Source: JAZBPO01 sp963691775 (GTDB lineage: Bacteria; Pseudomonadota; Gammaproteobacteria; Pseudomonadales; Azotimanducaceae). Taken from it: a DNA stretch of 64,000 nt. The notes beneath the pieces are model-generated. The model saw only the letters and a program-made list of their open reading frames with translations, did not search any database and was not told where the DNA came from. The number at the start of each line of letters is the position of its first letter. Position 1 is the first letter of the stretch. The translations under genes were made by a program, and so were the position numbers. The stretch is taken from assembly GCA_963691775.1 (NCBI GenBank), contig OY829369.1:3472001-3536000 (forward strand), given 5' to 3'. This document shows, in pieces, positions 26,140 through 33,973 of this stretch.

Positions 26140-26907
26140 ATGCCCATAGCCTTCGTTCACGGTGTCCCCGAAACCAGTGCCATCTGGGGCGCGCTCGTAG
26201 ATGAGCTCGAAATCCGCGGCATCGGCGACATCACGCTGCTCAGACCGCCGGGGTTTGGAGCACCGCTTCCGCAAGGCTTCGAACCCGACCGATCGCACTA
26301 CCGCGATTGGCTGATCGCCGAGCTGGAAGCGCTTGGGGGGAACGTCGACCTGGTAGGCCACGATTGGGGTGCGGGACACGTTTACGGTGCCCTCGCCAGC
26401 CGCCCGGACCTCGTTCGCTCCTGGGCCACTGATTCTGCCGGCCTCATTCACGGCGACTATCAGTGGCACGACCTGGCCCAGGTCTTTCAGACGCCCGGCA
26501 GTGGAGAGCAAGCAGTGGCAGGCATTACCGGGCGCGCACCGGCCGACCGAGCCGCCATGCTCGGTGGCTTCGGCATTCCCTCCGACACAGCCGAACTTGT
26601 CGCGGCTGGCCAGAACGAGGACATGGCCCGGTGCATCCTCGCGCTCTATCGCTCGGCCACTCAGCCAATCATGGCCGAGCTGGGTAGATGCCTGGCTGAC
26701 GCGGAGCGACGCCCGGGTCTCATCTTCATTCCCACTGAAGACCACTTTGCCGGAACCGAACAGATGTACGCCGAAGTCGCCAGCACGCTCGGCGCCGAAG
26801 CTCTCACCATGAAGGGCTTCAATCACTGGTGGATGTTTGGCGAGGGCGCCGTCATCGCCGCGGACGCCCTCATCGCGCATTGGGATGCTGCAGCGGGGAG
26901 TGCGTAG
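26140..26907 (+). CDS. Alpha/beta hydrolase, epoxide hydrolase/dehalogenase-like
   Basis: This 255-residue protein has the oxyanion motif HGVPETS, a nucleophile elbow GHDWGAGH with Asp instead of Ser, and a late FNHWWMFGE carrying the catalytic His. An Asp nucleophile is the mark of epoxide hydrolases and haloalkane or haloacid dehalogenases. The Glu/Asp relay could be in FIPTEDHF. It starts 39 bp after the CoA-transferase and is followed 9 bp later by the next gene, so it is probably co-transcribed. Confidence 0.78.
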   Translation: MPIAFVHGVPETSAIWGALVDELEIRGIGDITLLRPPGFGAPLPQGFEPDRSHYRDWLIAELEALGGNVDLVGHDWGAGHVYGALASRPDLVRSWATDSAGLIHGDYQWHDLAQVFQTPGSGEQAVAGITGRAPADRAAMLGGFGIPSDTAELVAAGQNEDMARCILALYRSATQPIMAELGRCLADAERRPGLIFIPTEDHFAGTEQMYAEVASTLGAEALTMKGFNHWWMFGEGAVIAADALIAHWDAAAGSA

Positions 26908-26916
26908 CCAGACAAC

Positions 26917-27816
26917 ATGAGCATCTTCGTTACATTGCTTGGCGTTCTCGGGTTCTCTGCTGTCGGCGCGTGCGTCTGGCAGCACTGCAGGTACCTGAGC
27001 ATCCGCCGTGAGATCGTCCAGGATCAGCAGCCCGTGCTGTATCCCGGCTCGACGTTTCACGCGCTGATCTATCTGAAGGTCGGGCCGGGCAAGGACGTGA
27101 TCAGCGCAGTGCGTTCCCTGCGGCCCGTGCTCGAGTTGCCTGCCGCCGGAACCATCATCTATGCAGGCCAGGCTGCACTTTCGCTGGTGCGCTCGGAGCA
27201 GATCGAGAACGACTGGGATGCCGTGCTGCTCGTTCAGTACGGCTCCCGTCAGGCCTTCGATGCGGCGCGAGCGGGGGCAGAGCAGCAGGAGGCGCTCGCG
27301 GATTTCGAGCGCGTCTACATGCACGGATTCCAGCGGTCGGCGCTCGCCAATCTGATGATCCCGCAAGCTCTGTTGAAGCTGCGTGCGACCGACATCCTGC
27401 GGGGGACGCCGTCCAGCTTTCCGTTCACTCCAGTAGGCGATGAAGCCTTCCCATCGCAGAAAGCCATGATCGAGGAAGTGAAGGCGCTCGAGAAGCATCG
27501 ACATGTCTGCGAAGACGCCGTGGTCGTGTTCAATCTGATCAAGCCAGGCACTGCGGCGCAGAGAGCTGCGGATCACGAGTACACACAGAGCATGATGAGT
27601 GCGATGGCCGAGGGAGCCCATGGCCCGATGCATGTGGGGCGCGCAGTAACCGTGGAAGGGGACGCGAAGTTCTCCGCCGTCGCGGTCGTCTACTACCCGG
27701 GGATCGACCATATGCAGAACATGATCGGAAGCACGTTCATGAACCGCATAGGTGAGGGCAAGCAGCAGGGAGATTCGCTGGCGGTTGTGACGGTGCCGTT
27801 CCTGTCGAAGCTCTAG
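26917..27816 (+). CDS. Membrane-anchored protein with two DUF1330/ferredoxin-like domains
   Basis: The protein has 299 residues. A single N-terminal helix (IFVTLLGVLGFSAVGACVWQ) is followed by two α/β repeats that each look like a dimeric α/β-barrel unit (FHALIYLKVGPGKDVISAVR…VLLVQYGSRQAFD, and VVVFNLIKPGTAAQ…VAVVYYPGIDHM). The pattern LVQYGSR/VVYYPG is shared with the DUF1330 gene at 30895. Such folds often bind small organic ligands or act as monooxygenase-like units. The exact role is unknown. It lies in the same operon as the hydrolase and sulfatase. Confidence 0.7.
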   Translation: MSIFVTLLGVLGFSAVGACVWQHCRYLSIRREIVQDQQPVLYPGSTFHALIYLKVGPGKDVISAVRSLRPVLELPAAGTIIYAGQAALSLVRSEQIENDWDAVLLVQYGSRQAFDAARAGAEQQEALADFERVYMHGFQRSALANLMIPQALLKLRATDILRGTPSSFPFTPVGDEAFPSQKAMIEEVKALEKHRHVCEDAVVVFNLIKPGTAAQRAADHEYTQSMMSAMAEGAHGPMHVGRAVTVEGDAKFSAVAVVYYPGIDHMQNMIGSTFMNRIGEGKQQGDSLAVVTVPFLSKL

Positions 27817-27886
27817 CCGAGGTCCCGATCACGGCGTCGCACTTTGCACTTGAACAATGGAACGTAGAAAGGAGCCGGAGAGACCG

Positions 27887-29563
27887 ATGAGCAAAGTCGC
27901 GAGAGTCAGCCTGGCGTTGGTCGCAGGCCTGGCGCTTCTCGTTCCCCTCGTCTGGGTGTATCGGGTTGACCTGGTGCTCGGGATCATCGAGTTCGCGGTG
28001 CCCCGCGTCAGTCCCGTCGGGCCCAACGTTGCTGTCGACTGGAGTTCTGGTCCCGACCCCGAAGGTCGAGCCCGCGCCGATCGTCCACCCAATATCGTAC
28101 TGATCCTTGCCGACGATCTCGGCTGGAACGATCTGACTTTCGGCGGTGGCGGCGTGGCTGGCGGAACCGTTCCTACGCCCAACATCGACTCCCTTGCTGC
28201 GGAGGGCGTCCACTTCGTCAACGGCTACGCCGCCAATGCCACCTGTGCGCCCTCGAGGGCGGCGCTCATGAGTGGTCGCTATGGCACCCGATTCGGGTTC
28301 GAGTTCACGCCTGTACCTTCGGGCATGTCCACTCTGCTGCGCATGATTTCCAGTCAGCGCCCAACGCGCCTGCGCCCGTCTCTCCCCGGCGCGGCCGGGG
28401 ACTCACCCGGCTCGATGTCGAGTCTGGGCATGCCGAGTTCCGAGGTGACGATTGCGGAGCTGCTGCAAGGGCAGGGTTACCACACCGTCCACATCGGCAA
28501 ATGGCATCTGGGGCGAGCAGATGGAATGGCGCCCGAGGCTCAGGGATTCGCCGAGAGTCTGTCGACCGACATCGCGCTCTACCTGCCGGCTGAGGATCCT
28601 GGCGTCGTCAGCGCGAAACAGGATTTCGATCCGATCGATCGCTTCCTCTGGAGCGCAACTCAGTTCGGCGTGTCCTTCAACGGTGCGGAGCACTTCGAGC
28701 CGTCTGGGTACCTGACCGACTACTACACCGAAGAGGCCGTCGAGGTCATCGAAGCGAACAAGGACCGTCCTTTTTTTCTGTATCTCGCCCATTGGGCGCC
28801 TCATTCGCCGCTGCAGGCGACGCGTGAAGATTACGAAGCGCTCTCCCACATCGAGCACCACCGTGAGCGGGTTTACGCGGCGATGATCAGGGCCCTCGAC
28901 CGCGGGGTCGGCCAGGTACTGGACGCGTTGCGGGAGAACGGACTCGAGGAGGACACGCTCGTGATCTTCACCTCGGACAACGGCGGAGCTGGCTACATAG
29001 GCCTTCCCGACGTCAATGCTCCCTATCGAGGATGGAAGATGACGCTTTTCGAAGGCGGGATTCGCGTCCCGTATTTCGTCAAGTGGCCTTCCAGGATTCC
29101 GGCGGGTACGACTGTGACGCAGCCGGTTCATCACTTCGACGTGTTCGCAACGGCGGCGGCCGCGGGTGGCGCGGAGCTGCCGACCGATCGCACGATCGAT
29201 GGAATCGACCTCCTTCCGTTTGCCACGGGCGAGGCCCGCGGCGCGACGCATGAGCGCTTGTTCTGGCGAAGCGGCGCTACACAGACTGCCCTCGTCGATG
29301 GCTGGAAGCTTAATGTCAGCCGTCCGAGCGGCGCCGACTCGCGCGCGTGGCTGTTCGACCTGCGAGCCGATCCCACCGAGCAGGAGGACCTGTCTGCAAC
29401 GTACCCGGAGCAGCTCGCCGAACTGGAGGCGGCTCTGGAAGCGCACAACGCTGGGCAGGCGCCCTCGATGTGGCCGACTTCCGGCTCGATGGCGATCAAC
29501 CTCGACAAGGATCTTTCAATCCCGGATGCGCCGGAGGACGAGTACGTCTACTGGACCAACTGA
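27887..29563 (+). CDS. Sulfatase (formylglycine-dependent, arylsulfatase type)
   Basis: I use the ATG at 27887, which follows GGAG and starts an N-terminal anchor or signal helix, giving 558 residues. Diagnostic motifs in order are NIVLILADDLGWNDLTFGGG (metal-binding Asp pair), TPNIDSLAAEG, the catalytic CAPSRAALMSGRYG with Cys120 as the residue converted to formylglycine, GKWHLG, and VIFTSDNGG. Family members hydrolyse sulfate esters outside the cytoplasm. The Cys-type motif would need a formylglycine-generating enzyme encoded elsewhere. It fits a catabolic cluster acting on a sulfated substrate, and that substrate is inference. Confidence 0.92.
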   Translation: MSKVARVSLALVAGLALLVPLVWVYRVDLVLGIIEFAVPRVSPVGPNVAVDWSSGPDPEGRARADRPPNIVLILADDLGWNDLTFGGGGVAGGTVPTPNIDSLAAEGVHFVNGYAANATCAPSRAALMSGRYGTRFGFEFTPVPSGMSTLLRMISSQRPTRLRPSLPGAAGDSPGSMSSLGMPSSEVTIAELLQGQGYHTVHIGKWHLGRADGMAPEAQGFAESLSTDIALYLPAEDPGVVSAKQDFDPIDRFLWSATQFGVSFNGAEHFEPSGYLTDYYTEEAVEVIEANKDRPFFLYLAHWAPHSPLQATREDYEALSHIEHHRERVYAAMIRALDRGVGQVLDALRENGLEEDTLVIFTSDNGGAGYIGLPDVNAPYRGWKMTLFEGGIRVPYFVKWPSRIPAGTTVTQPVHHFDVFATAAAAGGAELPTDRTIDGIDLLPFATGEARGATHERLFWRSGATQTALVDGWKLNVSRPSGADSRAWLFDLRADPTEQEDLSATYPEQLAELEAALEAHNAGQAPSMWPTSGSMAINLDKDLSIPDAPEDEYVYWTN

Positions 29564-29627
29564 CAAGTAGGTGACGGGGAGAGGCCGGTGCCTCTCATCA
29601 CGGTTGCTCGGGGTTCGACGTGCCTCC

Positions 29628-29686
29628 GTGAGCCGCATTTCCCTGCATTCGACCCGACCGGACCTGTCGCGGAGATCGAGGGGAAG
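29628..29686 (+). promoter_or_regulatory. Candidate operator upstream of the selenoprotein candidate (copy 2)
   Basis: GTGAGCCGCATTTCCCTGCA, GACCCGA and GACCTGT align with 23732-23790 at roughly 80% identity, including the 10-bp GACC spacing. It lies in the 186-bp gap between the sulfatase and the thioredoxin-fold gene, 64 bp before the latter's start. It may mark a second promoter inside the cluster. Confidence 0.45.
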
Positions 29687-29749
29687 GGATGCTCTTCAAG
29701 GCATCGACGACGCGAGTCCTGTTCGAGACGGTCGGAGGGTGAGTTCCCC

Positions 29750-30856
29750 ATGCAGCAAGGCGAGAGCATTCCCACGAGCCTGCGTCCGCAGGCCGAAGCT
29801 GCGGTGTCCTGGATCAATGAGACCCAGGACCGCGCCTATGAACTCACGGGCCTGGTTGACTACGAAGAAGCCTTGAAGGCAGAAGCCGGCGACCGCTACG
29901 AACTCGGGCTCGTCCTTTGCGATGGCGAGATCTGCGCGCGAGAGCAGGTTCGCGTCGGACCGTCAGGAGATGGATACCACTTCAGTTTCGTCGACGCTGC
30001 GGAAAGAGCAATTCCACCGCTTCTCGATCCTCCGGAAGGAGTCCGAAGGGGTTGGCTCGCAGCCGAGATGGGACGTCACAAGTTCGTGGTGCTGGTCTTC
30101 TATCGTGGACTCTGGTGACCCCCATGTCGCCGCGAGTTACGTGGCTACGAGAGTTCCGGAGTGGTCGAAGAGATTCGAGCCGCCGGCGGCGAGGTGTTCG
30201 GCATCTCGAGCGAACCGCATTCGCTAGCATCCGAAGCGGAAGAAACCTGGGGTATGACCATCCCTGTGATCGGCGACCCCCACCATGAGATCAGAGAGGA
30301 ACTGAAGGCGCGCGGGTGGCTCGACATCTTCTACAACGAAGACACCGGGCATCTACGCGAGCGAAGCTGGGCCAACCATCCGAAGGGCTACTTCCAGCCG
30401 GCGGTCATCGTCATCGATGAGCGCGCGCGGGTGCTCTATCGCTGGCGGGCGGTTCCGAAGATGAGCAACATCGGCGGCGCGGGTGCCAGACCCGAGTCCA
30501 GATACACCTGGGATCGTATTCGAGCGGCGATGGCATCGGCTGGCGATGCCGATCTGGATGTAGACCCGACTCTGACTGAGAAAGATCCTCCGTGGCTCAT
30601 CAGTCTCTGGATTCATCTGGCGAATGGCTGGTTCATTCGGCCGACTTCGTTGTCGCTGGATCGCGATGGGAGCGGAGGGTTCGCGCGTGCCCGGACGGCA
30701 ATGCGGCGGACGTATGTCTTTCTCGCGCTCTGGATCGTTGCGCTGTTTTTGTTGCCCCTCAAGTGGGTAGGGGTTGCGGCCTTGATCTGGCTTCTCGCTG
30801 CCACGCCGGGGCTGATCGAGATCCATCGTCAGTTTCAGTTCGAACCCGACCCGTGA
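29750..30856 (+). CDS. Peroxiredoxin-like protein with in-frame TGA at the predicted catalytic Cys (selenoprotein candidate)
   Basis: From ATG 29750 a single reading frame runs to a stop at 30854-30856, broken only by TGA at 30116-30118. Before the TGA it reads HKFVVLVFYRGLW and after it PPCRRELRGYESSGVVEEIR AAGGEVFGISSEP. In AhpC/TSA-like (PRX-like2) proteins the equivalent site is FYRGxWCPxC, so the TGA sits at the first Cys of the CxxC pair, making U-x-x-C with Sec123 and Cys126. A hairpin starts 8 nt after the TGA. The downstream half keeps family sequence (MTIPVIGDPHHEIREELKAR) and ends with two hydrophobic helices. Read as Sec, the product has 368 residues. A nonsense mutation of TGC is the alternative. 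It would be redox-active, perhaps membrane-bound. Confidence 0.72.
30126..30148 (+). promoter_or_regulatory. SECIS-like hairpin after the in-frame TGA
   Basis: GCCGCG (30129-30134) pairs with CGTGGC (30140-30145, one G-U). A single C/U mismatch is followed by GT/AC pairs outside, and the loop is AGTTA. The apical loop begins 17 nt after the TGA, inside the 16-37 nt spacing known for bacterial SECIS elements, and the loop contains G-U. It was folded by eye only. Confidence 0.5.
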
Positions 30857-30894
30857 CGGGTAGCGTCACTGCAGCTCAGGACAGGAAATAGCAG

Positions 30895-31290
30895 ATGAAT
30901 CCCTTCGAACTCGAAGCCATCGAAAACTGCCCAAAGGAAGGGCCGGTGTACATGGTCAATCTCGTGAAGTACCGCGAGAAGTCCCTGGACGGGAACGGCT
31001 CGGGCCGCGACGCATACATGCGATACGGGGCGGTCGTGAGCGAAAAGCACAAAAGCCTCGGCGCCGTGGTCATCTGGATGGGGAAGGTCGAACACCTCGC
31101 GCTCAAGGAGGGGGGGGATACCGACTGGGATGTGGTTCAGCTCGTCTACTACCCGAGTCGCGAGAAGTTTATCGAGATGGTGACCAGCGATTGGTACCAG
31201 GTCGCGAACGAGGATCGCGTCAACGGGACCGAGAAGCATGTCATCTTCGCGAGTTCGACGGTGATCCAGAACCCATTTCCCGTCGAGTAG
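30895..31290 (+). CDS. DUF1330 domain protein
   Basis: This 131-residue protein matches the DUF1330 pattern: GPVYMVNLVKYREK near the start, YGAVVSEKHKSLGAVVIWMG in the middle, and WDVVQLVYYPSREKFIEM followed by ASSTVIQ at the end. The family adopts a dimeric ferredoxin-like fold of unknown chemistry. It is the last gene of the cluster that begins at the AraC regulator, 38 bp after the selenoprotein candidate, and is related to the two-domain protein at 26917. Confidence 0.82.
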   Translation: MNPFELEAIENCPKEGPVYMVNLVKYREKSLDGNGSGRDAYMRYGAVVSEKHKSLGAVVIWMGKVEHLALKEGGDTDWDVVQLVYYPSREKFIEMVTSDWYQVANEDRVNGTEKHVIFASSTVIQNPFPVE

Positions 31291-31431
31291 AGGTCAGGTG
31301 CTCGATCTTTAGATCGCGCCGCCGCGCGGCGTAACGCGCGCGAGCCATATCAGTATGTCCATGTCGCCGGGCTCGGACCGACCGATCAGGTGCAGCCGGA
31401 TGTTCTGGATGGGGACCCGAGCATGCGAGGG

Positions 31432-31486
31432 TCAGGCCCTGGCGGCCTGACTCACACAAAACGGCCTCCGGGAAACCCGGGGCGGC
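31432..31486 (+). mobile_element. IS3-family right end, fragment
   Basis: GGTCAGGCCCTGGCGGCCTG through CCTCCGGGAAACCCGGGG is nearly identical to 17578-17631, the end of the IS3 transposase gene and terminal repeat. Only ~55 bp remain. It is joined directly to a RAYT fragment. Confidence 0.75.
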
Positions 31487-31560
31487 TCGCAGCGGCTGAT
31501 GCAGTGGTAGAAGCGAGGCTGGTCAGGATTGACCGTGAATGCGCGCGGGTAGCAAGGATG
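31487..31560 (-). pseudogene. RAYT transposase N-terminal fragment
   Basis: On the minus strand the frame reads HPCYPRAFTVNPDQPRFYHC ISRC, the start of a RAYT protein and close to the copy at 10307. It stops at the IS3 end. Confidence 0.65.
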
Positions 31561-31758
31561 ATCTACGCCCGCGCGCCGTCGATGCCGTAGCAAAGGTCTC
31601 GCTGGTGAGTGAGCCAAAGTCGGTGCGGTGGCTGTCTGCTTCGAGGCTCGGTCTCCCAGAGTGCATATAGCAGGCCTAGGTCCGTCCCAGGCTGACAGAT
31701 CTCTACGATCTGGCTGTCCACAGAGTTCTCGACAGAGTTCTCGACAGAGTTCTGCGTT

Positions 31759-31842
31759 CTTCAGCGATTGGTTAGTCGAGCGGCTCGTAAGGAGAGTCGT
31801 GGTCGCTAGTGCCTATCGACAGCCCAGCTATGGTTCCTATTC
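31759..31842 (+). repeat. Diverged IS91-like end (R9)
   Basis: TTCAGCGATTGGTTAGTCGA, GCGGCTCG, GGTCGC and the terminal TATGGTTCCTATTC follow the order of motifs in the strong copies. A triplicated GACAGAGTTCT lies just upstream (31721-31755). The segment is directly 3' of the lasso-type peptide gene, which is on the other strand. Confidence 0.55.
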
Positions 31843-31869
31843 TGGGGGCTTCAGGAGCCGAAGGATGGA

Positions 31870-32067
31870 TCAGGGCAGATTGGTGCAGGGGTCGCCGGGC
31901 GGTACCTGCCGCATGCGCCCGCACATCCGGTTGACCATGACCTGGCCCATCATGTTGGTCATAATCATGACGCTCTCAGTGTTCCGACCGCTGCCCCCGG
32001 CAGTGAGATCGCTGACCTTGCCGAAGCGCACCAATGTAGGCACCTGATAGGAACGTCTGAAACTCAT
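31870..32067 (-). CDS. Lasso-peptide-type RiPP precursor candidate
   Basis: This 65-residue peptide begins MSFRRSYQVPTLVRFGKVSD LTAGG. It matches the lasso leader pattern YxxPxLxxxG followed by Thr at the second residue before a Gly core start. If the core begins at the first Gly of GGSGRNTES, a Glu falls at position 8, the usual distance for the isopeptide ring. The core would be long (42 residues) and Met-rich with two Cys, which is unusual, and the 'lasso RiPP leader-containing' family includes such long forms. No processing genes lie next to it; the nearest RRE-type gene is at 39971. The coding stop is 27 bp from an IS91-like end. Confidence 0.55.
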   Translation of the reverse strand: MSFRRSYQVPTLVRFGKVSDLTAGGSGRNTESVMIMTNMMGQVMVNRMCGRMRQVPPGDPCTNLP

Positions 32068-32259
32068 GATCCCCGCTACGCCCGTGTTTCTGGATTAAGC
32101 CTACCGCGACCGCATAATGGCGTTAACACCCGTGCGCCTGCAACGCGGGGCGCGGAGGTTGGCCGTTGACAACTATGGACGAAGCGGTCTTAGGCACACA
32201 TGCGCTTGAGACCTGAGCAGGGACACCTCTGGGGACACCTCTGGACATCCAACATTCGC

Positions 32260-32540
32260 CGAGAGCCCCGCCGGCGCGCACGGCCACGAGTTGAATGGCT
32301 ACCCGTGAGGTGCGTGTCTACCGCTGGCCTGAGGTCGGGGAAGGCCAAGCCTGGGCGTGAAGCCGAAGAGCGGGCGGTTTGAGCGAAGGGCCCGTGCGAG
32401 GGAACGCAAAGTTGCCGTGCGCTCCGGCGGGCAGGTGTGCGCGGAAGCGGTGGAAATCTTCAGCGATTGCTTTGTGGGGCAGAGCATCAAGTAAGCCTTG
32501 GTCAGAAGGTTAAAGACAGGCCGGTTGTGGTTCCTGTCCT
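32260..32540 (+). repeat. Diverged IS91-like remnant (R10)
   Basis: The segment encodes a decayed transposase tail (HIRREPRRRARP) and then GAGCGAAGGGCCCGTGCGAG, GGAAGCGGTGG and TTCAGCGATTG. It ends in GGTTGTGGTTCCTGTCC. These follow the same order as in R4/R5. A similar GGACATCCAAC occurs at 32238 and 33638. No gene is visible from 32068 to 32684. Confidence 0.5.
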
Positions 32541-32684
32541 CGGCGATTGCATTTTGATATCAGGCGTGCGAGATCGGCGACCGAATCCTCTCAACTCGTT
32601 GGCAGATTTTATTTTGCGAAACTAGCTCGTGACCTGAAATAGGACGAAGGCTCAATAAGAGGACTGTTGGTAAGGCGGTAACAG

Positions 32685-33053
32685 GTGTACGGCGCCGAAG
32701 AACTGCTCGAAGCATTCGGTGGCGACGGAAAGTACACGAATCCGAACGGGCAACCGGTATCGAAACCCACTGTCCATAGACAGCGCGTTGGCAGCTTGGA
32801 TGCGGACACGCGGTTGCGCTGGGGCAACGCACTCATGGACTCAGGTAGAACGCCGCTTACCCGCGGGGCCGCAACGGTCGGGCTCGCTACTGCAGTTGCA
32901 TTCGCGGGCGGTCGCTTACCGATTGGAGACCTCGCTGCGTGCCTGCTTTTGTGTACTGCGTTGATTAAATGGTCGTCGGGGCGGGACGTTCGCTACCAGG
33001 ACTGGCGGTGGTGTGGCCGATCGGGTGAGCTAGGCACGCCAGCGTCCTGCTAG
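32685..33053 (+). CDS. Doubtful small protein
   Basis: A 122-codon frame starts MYGAEELLEAFGGDGKYTNP and has one hydrophobic stretch (GAATVGLATAVAFAGGRLPI). The start codon is not ATG-supported by a clear ribosome-binding site, and the codon choice is not strongly coding. It may be a degraded gene. Included because the following gene is on the same strand. Confidence 0.25.
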   Translation: MYGAEELLEAFGGDGKYTNPNGQPVSKPTVHRQRVGSLDADTRLRWGNALMDSGRTPLTRGAATVGLATAVAFAGGRLPIGDLAACLLLCTALIKWSSGRDVRYQDWRWCGRSGELGTPASC

Positions 33054-33127
33054 TGTTTATCTGAGGGCGATAGGCGCTGCGATCCCGGTTGCGCATACAA
33101 CTATCCGATCACTAAGGTCTAGCCACG

Positions 33128-33481
33128 ATGACCGATGAGTCACGCAAGCTCGAACGCGACCCGACCCCAGTCCTGGCAGTCTTGCTTGCGACGACACTGG
33201 GCCCGACCTTCGCTCAACTCCAACGCTTTTCGCTTCCTGCTGATGCGTCGAGCTCCGTCGATTTATTCGCCTCCAGCGCCTTCCGAGGCGCGATGTCCTT
33301 GCTAGTGCAGGTTATCGCATTGTGTGTTTTGACCTGGATGCTTGTCCTGAAGCTGCGCAGGAGCGACACCGCCGTCATCAAGCACACTTCACCAGTGCTG
33401 TACGGGATGATTACTGTGCCGCTCCTCCTTATTGCCGTTTCGACTTTTGCCTCGTTGGCGATCTACTTTGGGTTGTTCTAA
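33128..33481 (+). CDS. Small membrane protein
   Basis: The 117-residue protein starts MTDESRKLERDPTPVLAVLL and has three predicted helices, including LLVQVIALCVLTWMLVLKLR and MITVPLLLIAVSTFASLAIY. No family was recognised. Codon use is less G+C-rich than in the core chromosome genes. It lies alone among repeat remnants. Confidence 0.5.
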   Translation: MTDESRKLERDPTPVLAVLLATTLGPTFAQLQRFSLPADASSSVDLFASSAFRGAMSLLVQVIALCVLTWMLVLKLRRSDTAVIKHTSPVLYGMITVPLLLIAVSTFASLAIYFGLF

Positions 33482-33748
33482 GGAGGCGTGATCCGCTTCC
33501 GTTCGTTCGCCCGATCGCTCAGCCTTTGTGCTGTTTCCTCAGGGATTGAGCTGACCTCGCTACATGGGCGTTCAGTGCGTTCGTGAATCCTCTGGAGTTC
33601 ATTCTCGAGAGGGATATCCCTGGGGGATATCACTGGACATCCAACTTTCCGAGATCGCTTACGACCGTGCCCGCTGATGGCCATCGCCCCCAGAGCTGTA
33701 GATCCACGTTCCTGCGCCTATGGGCTAGCGCCGCGCACACCTAATCGG

Positions 33749-33810
33749 CCCAGGGCCGTCCAGCTTCTATCATTGCGTCAGCTGCTGCGTGCGCCATGCT
33801 CATCGGTGTC
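33749..33810 (+). pseudogene. RAYT transposase fragment
   Basis: The + frame reads PGPSSFYHCVSCCVRHAHR, matching the FYHCxSRCVRR signature of RAYT proteins. It is about 20 codons long with nothing recognisable on either side. Confidence 0.55.
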
Positions 33811-33973
33811 CCCCCATGTGAGTATCACCTGAGCAGGGATTCGCCGGGTTGATAGCTGGCCGCGTACAGCTGTTTACGCATCCGGCGGGCGCTCTGCGCG
33901 ACGTCGCGCGGCCGCCGCGTCGGAACTCGGCCCGTAAACATCGCCGCGGCGCGCTTATCCTCGAAGTTGGTTC

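Noticed and set aside
25018..27711. 897-codon open frame on the minus strand across the CoA-transferase, hydrolase and DUF1330-like genes
   Set aside because: Composition is Arg/Gly/Val-rich with no motifs, and the + strand genes in the same place carry clear family signatures. It is an antisense shadow of G+C-rich coding.
30161..30856. Separate gene starting at ATG-like codon 30161 after the TGA
   Set aside because: It is in the same frame as the upstream part and begins in the middle of a thioredoxin fold. Sec readthrough or a nonsense mutation explains it better than two genes.
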